Below, one piece after another: positions 1 through 5,113 of a stretch of 5,113 bases of DNA. Every line of letters begins with the position of its first letter. Within the stretch, counting starts at the first letter, position 1. A program made the translations under genes and the position numbers. The notes under the pieces were generated by a model. The model made no database searches, was not told the origin of the DNA, and saw only the letters and a list, made by a program, of their open reading frames with translations. Source of the DNA: an uncultured Massilia sp. (lineage in GTDB: Bacteria > Pseudomonadota > Gammaproteobacteria > Burkholderiales > Burkholderiaceae); the NCBI GenBank assembly GCA_946886065.1, contig CAMPHU010000303.1, forward strand, positions 1 to 5,113. Direction: 5' to 3'.

Positions 1-502
1 AGGCGCCGGCGGCGTGCAGGTGGCGACCCGCTTCACCGTCACCCACGAGTGCGGCCTGCCGGACAGCGTCAAGCAGGAATACTTCCGCGCCGGCGAGGAC
101 GACATCGAAGTCAACGGCCTGTCGCCGACCGGCTATCCGATGCGCATGCTGAAGAACACCCCGGCGATCGGCTCCGGCATCCGCCCGGGCTGCGAATCCT
201 ACGGCTACCTGCTGGACGCCACCGGCAACTGCGCCTACATCAACTCGTACAACCGCGAGGTGCAGGCCAGCCCGGACAGCAAGAACATCGTGGTGATGGA
301 CAAGACCTGCCTGTGCACCCACATGCGCAACTTCAATTGCTGGACCTGCGGCCACTATACCTACCGCCTGAAGGACACCACCCATCTGTTGGCGGACGGC
401 AATTACCAGATCCTCTCGGCCGAGCACGTGTTCAAGGATTACCAGTTCAGCGTGAACAACGAGATCGCCCTGCCGCCGAAGCAGGAAAACGTGGCGGCCT
501 GA
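1..502 (+). CDS. Nitronate monooxygenase / NAD(P)H-dependent flavin oxidoreductase family protein, C-terminal part
   Basis: The gene enters from the left edge: the frame is open from base 2 and ends at TGA 500-502, giving about 166 visible residues. The first residues, GAGGVQVATRF, match the FMN-phosphate-binding segment near the end of the TIM barrel in the nitronate monooxygenase (2-nitropropane dioxygenase)/FabK-like family (G-A-D/G-G-V-Q-x-x-T-R-F). THECGLPDSVKQ follows, as is usual in the family. These cytosolic flavoenzymes oxidise alkyl nitronates or act as NAD(P)H-flavin oxidoreductases; the substrate here cannot be told. The C-terminal tail is rich in Cys, including a CxCx7CxxC cluster encoded at 308-349 plus two more Cys codons at 190-192 and 230-232. 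The GTG at 14 is an internal Val, not a start, because homology continues upstream of it. A strong terminator lies 17 bases after the stop, so this is the last gene of its transcript. Family assignment is fairly sure; exact activity is not. Confidence 0.82.
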   Translation, partial: GAGGVQVATRFTVTHECGLPDSVKQEYFRAGEDDIEVNGLSPTGYPMRMLKNTPAIGSGIRPGCESYGYLLDATGNCAYINSYNREVQASPDSKNIVVMDKTCLCTHMRNFNCWTCGHYTYRLKDTTHLLADGNYQILSAEHVFKDYQFSVNNEIALPPKQENVAA

Positions 503-519
503 TACCCCCGCCTTGCCGC

Positions 520-547
520 AAAAGCCACGCTTCGCCGTGGCTTTTTT
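520..547 (+). terminator. Rho-independent terminator of the flavin oxidoreductase gene
   Basis: A perfect 10-bp inverted repeat (AAAAGCCACG, 520-529, and CGTGGCTTTT, 536-545) encloses the 6-base loop CTTCGC and runs into six T residues (542-547). It starts 17 bases after the stop at 502. The A-run before the stem means it could also work on the opposite strand, but no minus-strand gene ends here. Confidence 0.9.
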
Positions 548-593
548 ATCGTCCGGCGAATCGTCGGCCGAAGGCTACCGCCGGGGGCGGACC

Positions 594-602
594 TGCGATA
601 CT
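594..602 (+). promoter_or_regulatory. Possible extended -10 promoter element before the small membrane protein gene
   Basis: TG (594-595), one base, then GATACT (597-602) resembles an extended -10 box (TGnTATAAT; 4 of 6 in the hexamer) in the short AT-rich patch between the terminator at 520-547 and the ATG at 640. No convincing -35 hexamer sits 16-18 bases upstream. A promoter is expected in this gap because the preceding terminator isolates the gene, but the exact site is a guess. Confidence 0.3.
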
Positions 603-639
603 ATTTCAATATCAACCCATCCACTCGCGGAGATCGACC

Positions 640-939
640 ATGTCCCCTACCTTCGGCAACGCCCCGCCGCGCCCCGTCACGACCGACCTGCTGCGGGTGA
701 TCCTCGCAACCGCCTGCCTGCTGCTGGTGCCCCTGGTCGCCATGCAGTTCACCGGCGAAGTCAACTGGACCGGTTTCGACTTCGCAGTGGCCGCCATCCT
801 GCTGGGCGGCACGGGCACGGCCTGGGTCCTGCTGTCGCGCCTGATGCGCGGCGCGCGCGAGCGCAAGCTCCTCGGCCTGGTGCTGCTGGGCGCCCTGCTC
901 GTCGTCTGGGCGGAGCTGGCCGTGGGCATCTTCCACTAA
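640..939 (+). CDS. Small three-helix integral membrane protein, function unknown
   Basis: This is a 99-residue protein. The start is ATG 640, with GGAG at 629-632 seven bases upstream; the frame is open further upstream only as a shadow of the previous gene and across its terminator. Three hydrophobic segments are visible: about residues 17-37 (VILATACLLLVPLVAM), 46-66 (AVAAILLGGTGTAWVLL) and 77-98 (LLGLVLLGALLVVWAELAVGIF). A polar loop MQFTGEVNWTGFDF lies between the first two and a basic loop RGARERK between the last two. By the positive-inside rule the basic loop should be cytoplasmic, which places the N-terminus outside and the C-terminus outside. An acidic residue (E92) lies within the third segment. 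The MQFT-EVNW-FDF and WAELAVGIF patterns recall a widespread family of small uncharacterised bacterial membrane proteins. It appears to be monocistronic, and the context gives no clue to function. Confidence 0.85.
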   Translation: MSPTFGNAPPRPVTTDLLRVILATACLLLVPLVAMQFTGEVNWTGFDFAVAAILLGGTGTAWVLLSRLMRGARERKLLGLVLLGALLVVWAELAVGIFH

Positions 940-958
940 GCGGCACACCAGATGTTCC

Positions 959-978
959 CCCGGCGTTCGCGCGCCGGG
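959..978. other. GC-rich hairpin after the small membrane protein gene
   Basis: CCCGGCG (959-965) and CGCCGGG (972-978) form a 7-bp perfect stem with loop TTCGCG, 20 bases after the stop at 939. There is no T-tract after it, so it is not a typical intrinsic terminator; it could stabilise the 3' end of the transcript or be incidental in such GC-rich DNA. Confidence 0.35.
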
Positions 979-1095
979 ATGGCGCCTTCACGCCAACTGT
1001 TCCGTATCCTCCGCGCGCCGCTCCGGTTGTTCGCGCCACGCACGCCGAAACCAGTGTAAGCTGACCTCCAGCGAGCCCTCAGTGCGAGGTAGTCC

Positions 1096-3483
1096 ATGCC
1101 TACGACCGACGAACCCGAGAAGCTAAGCTTCCTGACGGACGATACGGGCCGGATCACCACCTGGAATCCTGCATGCGAAGCGCTGTTCGGGCTTCCGACG
1201 GCCCAGGCCGTTGGCCAGGCGCTGGACGGCCTGCTGGCGGGCGGCCCCGGCTGGCCCGAGCTGGCCGAAACGGGCAGCGGCGAGGTGATGCTCCACACGG
1301 CCGGCATGCAGGAGCACGAAGCGGTCCTGACCCTGGTCGCGCAGCACAACGGCGACGGCGCCCCGCGCGCCTGGGTCGTCACTGTCTCCTTCCCGCATGG
1401 TCTCGACGAATCCGAGAGCGAACGGGTCGGCCGCACGCCGCTCTCGCATGTGGTAGACCTGTTGCCCGGCATTTTCTACGTCATCAACCGCGACGGCCGC
1501 TTCGTACTGTGGAACCATAACCTGGAGCGCCTGTCCGAAATGATGCCGGACGAGGTGGCCGCCACCCACGCCCTCGACCTGTTCGACTTCCGCGACCGTC
1601 CCCAGGCGCTGGCCAACATCCGCCGCGTGTTCAAGGAAGGCGCCGAAGTCTCGATGGAGGCCGACTACGTGTCGCGCAGCGGCCGCGAGACGCCGATGCT
1701 GCTGGGGGGCGCCCCGATTTCCTGCAACGGCGGCACCTACCTGTTCGGCATGGGCATCGACATCTCGGCGCGCCGCAACCGGGAACGCCAGATGCGCCTG
1801 TACGAGCGCGCCCTGCATGCGGCCAGCAACGGCATCGTGATCACCGGCTGCCGCGACGACGAGCACCCGATCGAGTACGTCAACCCGGCCTTCGAGCGCA
1901 TCACCGGCTACGGCAGCGACGAAGTGGTGGGCCGCGATTCGCGTTTCATGGCCGCGCCCGGCATGGATCCGGACGAACGCGCCCAGGTGCGCCTGGCGCT
2001 GAAAGAACTGCGCCCTATCAAGGTGGTGCTGCGCAACCAGCGCAAGAACGGCGAGCTGTTCTGGAACGACCTGAGCATCACACCGGTGCACGACGAGCAC
2101 GGCCAGGTGACCCATTTCGTCGGCATCATCAACGACGTCACCGCCCTCAAGCAGCGCACCGCCCACCTGGAGCACGAGGTCAACCACGATGGCCTGACCG
2201 GCCTGGCCAACCGCAACCTGATGTGGGACCGCCTGGCCCACGCCCTGCACCTGGCCCAGCGCCACCAGACCATGGTGGCGGCGGTGCTGGTGGACCTGGA
2301 CAACTTCAAGACCATCAACGACACCTTCGGCCACGCCGCCGGCGACGTGGTGCTCAAGGTGGTGGCGCGGCGCCTGCAGTCGGCGCTGCGCGACAGCGAC
2401 ACGGTAGCGCGCATGTCGGGTGACGAATTCGTGCTGGTGCTGGTGGACCAGCCTTCGCTGCGCTTCACCCTGCGCATGGTGGAGCGGGTGCGGCGCGCGC
2501 TGGTGATGCCGGTGGCCTTCGGCGGCAACGAGATCCCGGTCGGGGCCAGCCTGGGCGTGGCGGCCTTCCCCGGCGACGGCCACACGCCGGCCGAACTGGT
2601 GCGGGCGGCCGACATGGCGATGTACCGCGCCAAGAACAATGGCGGCGGCGTGCACTTCTATTCCGCCGAGATGCGCAGCGCCAGCCAGGCGCGCGCCGCG
2701 CTGGCCGACAGCATGCGCGACGTGCTGGCGCGCGACGAGCTGTTCCTGCTGTTCCAGCCGCGCATGGACGCCAAGACCGGCAAGGTGCGCGGCTTCGAGG
2801 CCCTGCTGCGCTGGCGCCATCCGGAGCACGGGGTGATGCTGCCGGCGGCCTTCCTGGCCGAGGCCGAGGAAAGCGGGCGGATCGTCGAGATCGGCAACTG
2901 GGTGCTGGACCAGGCGTGCAGCTTCCTGCGCCAGCTGCGCGACGCCGGCTATACCGGCCTGCCGGTGTCGGTGAACGTCTCGCACCGCGAATACAGCCGG
3001 CCCGGCTTCATTCCCGGCATCGCGGCGCGCATGGAGCAGCACGCCCTGCCGCCGGGCAGCCTGGAGATCGAGATTCCCGAGGCCGACCTGATCCGCAGCC
3101 CGGGCATCGGGCGGGATCTGGCGAACCAGCTGCGCGAGGTGGGCGCGGTGCTGTCGGTGGACGAATTCGGGCGCGGGATTTCGGATATCTCCTTCCTGCA
3201 GCAACTGTCGGTGCGGCAGGTGAAGCTGTCGAAGGCGGCGGTGCACGGGATCGCGGGGGACGGGGCCGGTTCCGGGCCGTCCCTGGCCAAGACCCTGATC
3301 GACATCGGGCACAACCTGGAGATGTCGGTGGTGGGCGAGGCGGTGGAGACGCAGGCGCAGATGGAGTTCCTGCGGCTGCACGGGTGCGACCAGTTGCAGG
3401 GGAAGTGGTTCAGCGAGCCGCTGGCGGCGGATGCGGCGCAGCGGATGCTGGCGCAGGGGGCGCAGGAGCAGTGGGCGCAATAG
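1096..3483 (+). CDS. PAS-PAS-PAS-GGDEF-EAL cyclic-di-GMP signalling protein
   Basis: This is a 795-residue protein with no signal peptide or membrane segment, so probably cytosolic. The start ATG 1096 has GAGGT at 1086-1090, five bases upstream. Domains: a divergent PAS at about 10-100, PAS at about 116-230, LOV-like PAS at about 238-352, GGDEF at about 360-525 and EAL at about 535-785. GGDEF half (makes c-di-GMP from two GTP): DGLT 365-368, DLDNFKTIND 400-409 with metal-ligand D400, SGDEF 441-445 in place of GGDEF, and I-site RDSD 432-435 for product inhibition. EAL half (would cut c-di-GMP to pGpG): Q554, EALLR 568-572, N627, E659, E662, D689, K710, E748 and Q768 are all present. However, loop 6 reads DEFGRGISD (689-697) rather than DDFGTGYSS, and KID has become KLS (710-712). 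In the LOV-like PAS the photoactive Cys position is S282. I infer a likely active cyclase with a weak or non-catalytic EAL domain, controlled by the PAS domains. The ligand and output are unknown. Confidence 0.95.
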   Translation: MPTTDEPEKLSFLTDDTGRITTWNPACEALFGLPTAQAVGQALDGLLAGGPGWPELAETGSGEVMLHTAGMQEHEAVLTLVAQHNGDGAPRAWVVTVSFPHGLDESESERVGRTPLSHVVDLLPGIFYVINRDGRFVLWNHNLERLSEMMPDEVAATHALDLFDFRDRPQALANIRRVFKEGAEVSMEADYVSRSGRETPMLLGGAPISCNGGTYLFGMGIDISARRNRERQMRLYERALHAASNGIVITGCRDDEHPIEYVNPAFERITGYGSDEVVGRDSRFMAAPGMDPDERAQVRLALKELRPIKVVLRNQRKNGELFWNDLSITPVHDEHGQVTHFVGIINDVTALKQRTAHLEHEVNHDGLTGLANRNLMWDRLAHALHLAQRHQTMVAAVLVDLDNFKTINDTFGHAAGDVVLKVVARRLQSALRDSDTVARMSGDEFVLVLVDQPSLRFTLRMVERVRRALVMPVAFGGNEIPVGASLGVAAFPGDGHTPAELVRAADMAMYRAKNNGGGVHFYSAEMRSASQARAALADSMRDVLARDELFLLFQPRMDAKTGKVRGFEALLRWRHPEHGVMLPAAFLAEAEESGRIVEIGNWVLDQACSFLRQLRDAGYTGLPVSVNVSHREYSRPGFIPGIAARMEQHALPPGSLEIEIPEADLIRSPGIGRDLANQLREVGAVLSVDEFGRGISDISFLQQLSVRQVKLSKAAVHGIAGDGAGSGPSLAKTLIDIGHNLEMSVVGEAVETQAQMEFLRLHGCDQLQGKWFSEPLAADAAQRMLAQGAQEQWAQ

Positions 3484-3512
3484 CTGCCTTCTTCATTTCA
3501 ACCAGCCCATAG

Positions 3513-3544
3513 ACCGTCGTTCCGGCGAAGGCCGGAACGGTGGT
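3513..3544. repeat. Interspersed palindromic (REP-like) element
   Basis: The core is a 9-bp perfect inverted repeat, CGTTCCGGC (3518-3526) and GCCGGAACG (3531-3539), around GAAG. With two G-T wobbles it extends to a 14-bp stem spanning 3513-3544. From recall, CGTTCCGGCGAAGGCCGGAACG-type palindromes, and the related TTCCCGCGAAGGCGGGAA type, recur between genes in many GC-rich proteobacteria. The repeat status cannot be proved from a single copy. Confidence 0.6.
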
Positions 3545-3551
3545 TTTGGGG
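3513..3551 (+). terminator. Probable terminator between convergent genes
   Basis: The 14-bp hairpin at 3513-3544 begins 29 bases after the stop of the GGDEF-EAL gene; its 3' arm ends in the first of four T residues (3544-3547), which are followed by GGGG. It could end plus-strand transcription. For the convergent minus-strand gene ending at 3579 the same stem could block read-through, but there is no T-tract on that side. The short, G-interrupted T run makes it weaker than the one at 520-547. Confidence 0.5.
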
Positions 3552-3578
3552 TAACTCAGAGGCGGAGCGGACGACTGC

Positions 3579-4517
3579 TCACCCTTCGCTCGTAATCCGA
3601 TTGACCAGCGCCCCCAGGACATCTTCCGCCATGTCGTTCGACACCTGGCAGGTTCCCGCATTCTCATGCCCGCCGCCACCATACTCCAGCATCAGCGCCC
3701 CGATATTCGTCCTGGACGTCCGGTTCAAGATCGACTTGCCCGTCGCGAACACCGTATTCTGCTGCTTCAGCCCCCACAGCACGTGAATCGAGATGTTCGC
3801 CTCCGGGAACAGCGCATAAATAATGAAGCGGTTCCCGGCATAAATCACCGGCTCCCCGCGCAAATCCAGCACCACCAGGTTCCCTTGCACGTGCGCGCAG
3901 CGGCGGATCTGTTCCTTGCACAGTTCGCTATGCGCGAAATACAGCGCGGTCCGTTCCTGCACGTCCGGCAGCGCCATGATCTCGTGAATGGTGTGCGTGG
4001 CGCAGTGATCGATCAGCGCCATCATCAGCTGGTAATTCGAAATCCGGAACGCATGGAAACGCCCCAGCCCCGTGCGCGCATCCATCAGGAAATTGAGCAG
4101 ATTCCAGCCCATCGGATCGAGCACTTCCGCCTGCGAGAAGCGCGCCGCGTCGCCCTTGTCGACCGCCGCCATCATGTCCTTCCAGGCCGCCGGGAAGGTC
4201 GCCGCGCCGCCGTAGTGGTCGTGCACCACGCGCGCCGCCGAGGGCGCCTCCGGGTGGATGATGTGGTTCTCGCGCCGTCCCGTGTTGCGCAGGGTTTCCG
4301 ACAGGTGATGGTCGAAGGCCAGGTGGGCAGCCGGGACGTAAGGCAGGTTGGTCGTGATGTCGTGCGTCGTGATGGCGACCTTGCCGTCCTGCATGTCCTT
4401 CGGGTGGACAAACAGGATGTCGTCGATCAGATCGAGGTGCCTGAGCAGCACCGCGCACACCAGGCCGTCGAAATCGCTGCGGGTAACAAGGCGGAATTTT
4501 CCAGGAACTGCAGGCAT
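3579..4517 (-). CDS. DHH/DHHA1 family phosphoesterase (exopolyphosphatase / nanoRNase-like)
   Basis: With the start at ATG 4517 the protein has 312 residues. N-terminal DHH domain (about 8-150): motif SDFDGLVCA with metal-ligand aspartates D15 and D17, HDI with D53, the signature FDHHLSE with D69-H70-H71, and VDKGD with D120. C-terminal DHHA1 domain (about 195-310): GGGGHENAG at 280-288, the substrate-binding glycine-rich loop with H284. All expected Mn/Mg-binding residues appear present, so an active phosphoesterase is likely. Family members cleave phosphodiester or phosphoanhydride bonds in polyphosphate, short oligonucleotides (NrnA), pAp or cyclic dinucleotides; the substrate here cannot be decided. 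There is no signal peptide, so it is probably cytosolic. The ATG at 4517 is preferred over the GTG at 4523 because AAAGGG at 4525-4530 is seven bases from the ATG but only one base from the GTG. The gene converges on the GGDEF-EAL gene and diverges from the gene at 4835. Confidence 0.9.
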   Translation of the reverse strand: MPAVPGKFRLVTRSDFDGLVCAVLLRHLDLIDDILFVHPKDMQDGKVAITTHDITTNLPYVPAAHLAFDHHLSETLRNTGRRENHIIHPEAPSAARVVHDHYGGAATFPAAWKDMMAAVDKGDAARFSQAEVLDPMGWNLLNFLMDARTGLGRFHAFRISNYQLMMALIDHCATHTIHEIMALPDVQERTALYFAHSELCKEQIRRCAHVQGNLVVLDLRGEPVIYAGNRFIIYALFPEANISIHVLWGLKQQNTVFATGKSILNRTSRTNIGALMLEYGGGGHENAGTCQVSNDMAEDVLGALVNRITSEG

Positions 4518-4524
4518 CGGCACA

Positions 4525-4530
4525 CCCTTT
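4525..4530 (-). promoter_or_regulatory. Ribosome binding site that decides the phosphoesterase start
   Basis: On the minus strand this reads AAAGGG, seven bases before ATG 4517 and one base before GTG 4523. The spacing favours the ATG. Confidence 0.7.
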
Positions 4531-4582
4531 CATCATCGGATTGAGGACCCGGCCGGCATGGCTGGCGGCCAGGCGGAGAATC

Positions 4583-4588
4583 CTTATA
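4583..4588 (-). promoter_or_regulatory. Candidate -10 box for the phosphoesterase gene
   Basis: The minus strand reads TATAAG (5 of 6 to TATAAT) about 65 bases upstream of the ATG at 4517, in an AT-richer patch. No good -35 hexamer occurs at 15-19 bases spacing (for a 17-base spacer it would be TCCTAG), so if real it is a weak or activator-dependent promoter. The predicted transcription start is near 4576. Confidence 0.4.
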
Positions 4589-4616
4589 CCTTGCAATGTT
4601 TCCAACTAGGAGCATT

Positions 4617-4628
4617 TGAGCTAGCTCA
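4617..4628. promoter_or_regulatory. Perfect 12-base palindrome, candidate operator
   Basis: TGAGCTAGCTCA is identical on both strands. It is centred about 46-47 bases upstream of the start predicted from the -10 box at 4583-4588, a place where activators often bind. The regulator is unknown, and the symmetry does not extend beyond 12 bases. Confidence 0.4.
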
Positions 4629-4834
4629 TTCGGACAGGGCGGCGGGCAAATAAGGCAGCCTGTTCCCCGATTCCTGCAGACTGTCGCAGGGGGCTGGCAA
4701 GCGCGGCGGTGTGGCGGTAAAGTTGCAACATCCCAACAGTCGGATTGGCCGGGCAATCCCCGCGTCCTGTTTCCCGGCTCCGCGGGTGCGCCAAGGGTTA
4801 CACTCGCGCACCACTGAGAGAAAACGACATCGAC

Positions 4835-5113
4835 ATGCAAGCACGCAGCACAACCCAGCATTATTTTTCCAGCGTCCTGTCCTGGCTGTACCGGGCATTC
4901 GACGCCGTGGCGACCTGGGTGACCCAGCTATCGTGGTGGAAATTTTTCCTGTTCGCGATCCTGACCCTGACCGCCGGCGCCATCCTGCAGGAAGAACTGT
5001 TCAACGGCCCAGCCGAGGAAGAGATCGCCCGCGCCGAGCGCGATGCCGCGCGCCGCAGCGACGCCAGCATCCTGATCGACGAAAGCGGGATCCATTACAA
5101 CCCGCGCAAGAAC
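4835..5113 (+). CDS. Single-pass membrane protein, N-terminal part, function unknown
   Basis: The frame is open from ATG 4835 to the right edge (93 codons, no stop), so the gene is incomplete. A GAGAG at 4816-4820 is the only Shine-Dalgarno-like sequence and lies 14 bases upstream, rather far. No in-frame ATG, GTG or TTG lies close upstream, so ATG 4835 is the best start. The sequence begins MQARSTTQHYFSSVLSWLYR, then an aromatic-rich segment leads into one hydrophobic stretch at about residues 35-53 (WWKFFLFAILTLTAGAIL). Next comes a highly charged helix-forming stretch, EEEIARAERDAARR (about 60-75), and then a segment ILIDESGIHYNPRKN that looks like the beginning of a folded domain. This pattern, a short cytoplasmic tail, one helix and a linker into a soluble domain, fits a membrane-anchored signalling or envelope protein, but the diagnostic part is outside the window. 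Codon use becomes typical of the neighbours after the first dozen codons, supporting a real gene. Confidence 0.7.
   Translation, partial: MQARSTTQHYFSSVLSWLYRAFDAVATWVTQLSWWKFFLFAILTLTAGAILQEELFNGPAEEEIARAERDAARRSDASILIDESGIHYNPRKN

Larger units (their letters stand above)
4518..4834. other. Divergent intergenic region (317 bases)
   Basis: No convincing gene is present on either strand; open frames here lack family resemblance and overlap the real starts. The part near the phosphoesterase is locally AT-richer (about 4581-4630) and holds a TATAAG -10-like box and a 12-base palindrome, described separately. The middle (about 4640-4790) is GC-rich and shows only a minor 5-bp hairpin (CCTGC...GCAGG, near 4672-4689). 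Just before the right-hand gene, TACACT (4799-4804) could be a -10 box (4 of 6) for the gene at 4835, but no -35 stands out. Confidence 0.6.

Noticed and set aside
49..639. Upstream extension of the small membrane protein frame to 49
   Set aside because: The extension runs through the flavin oxidoreductase gene and its terminator in a different frame; ATG 640 has a well-spaced GGAG.
1027..1062. Possible promoter before the GGDEF-EAL gene (TTGTTC at 1027-1032 with TGTAAG or TAAGCT near 1055-1062)
   Set aside because: The spacing is over 20 bases and the -10 match is poor; a promoter is likely in this gap but I cannot place it.
1123..3480. A 785-codon open frame on the minus strand opposite the GGDEF-EAL gene
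   Set aside because: It is an antisense shadow produced by GC-biased codons; the product is low-complexity (rich in H, R, Q, V, A) without a recognisable domain, whereas the plus strand has clear PAS, GGDEF and EAL motifs.
4521..4523. GTG at 4523 as the phosphoesterase start
   Set aside because: It lies one base from the AAAGGG ribosome-binding site; ATG 4517 is at the normal seven-base spacing.
3666..4544. A 292-codon plus-strand open frame opposite the DHH phosphoesterase
   Set aside because: Antisense shadow: R/H/Q/V-rich with no domain, while the minus strand carries complete DHH and GGGH motifs.
4672..4689. Small hairpin CCTGC...GCAGG in the intergenic region
   Set aside because: Only 5 bp with an 8-base loop and no T-tract; expected by chance in GC-rich DNA.
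4427..4861. A 144-codon minus-strand frame, and another from 4626 to 4898, across the divergent intergenic region
   Set aside because: They overlap the starts of both better-supported genes, have Cys/Pro/Arg-rich unstructured products and no ribosome-binding site or family resemblance.
1..5113. CRISPR array, tRNA/rRNA genes, transposase, toxin-antitoxin or phage defence genes
   Set aside because: No regularly spaced direct repeats, cloverleaf sequences or matching protein motifs were seen on either strand.

Overview
The window is GC-rich chromosomal DNA with dense, strongly GC-ending coding sequence. Gene content and style (a PAS-GGDEF-EAL signalling protein, a nitronate-monooxygenase-type flavoprotein, a CGTTCCGGC...GCCGGAACG interspersed palindrome) suggest a betaproteobacterium, perhaps Oxalobacteraceae (Massilia/Duganella-like). 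That placement is inference from recall and was not tested by a search. I see no tRNA, rRNA, CRISPR array, transposase or phage gene.

Layout, left to right. (1) Bases 1-502 (+) hold the C-terminal part of an FMN-dependent nitronate monooxygenase/NAD(P)H-flavin oxidoreductase family protein, closed by a strong intrinsic terminator at 520-547. (2) Bases 640-939 (+) encode a 99-residue three-helix membrane protein of unknown function. (3) Bases 1096-3483 (+) encode a 795-residue soluble cyclic-di-GMP protein with three PAS domains, a GGDEF domain and an EAL domain. (4) A long hairpin at 3513-3544 separates it from a convergent gene. (5) Bases 3579-4517 (-) encode a DHH/DHHA1 phosphoesterase. (6) A 317-base divergent intergenic region contains a perfect 12-base palindrome and a candidate promoter for the phosphoesterase. 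(7) Bases 4835-5113 (+) begin a gene for a single-pass membrane protein that runs off the window.

The genes look like separate transcription units: a terminator follows the first, the second and third are about 150 bases apart, and the third and fourth are convergent. The most informative locus is the c-di-GMP protein. Its GGDEF half looks competent (SGDEF variant, intact I-site). Its EAL half keeps most catalytic residues but has a degenerate loop 6 (DEFGRGIS instead of DDFGTGYS) and KLS instead of KID. Its third PAS domain resembles a LOV photosensor but has Ser where the photoactive Cys should be. A link between the DHH phosphoesterase and breakdown of pGpG or other short nucleotides is conceivable but is only inference. 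I found no clearly new multi-gene system here.
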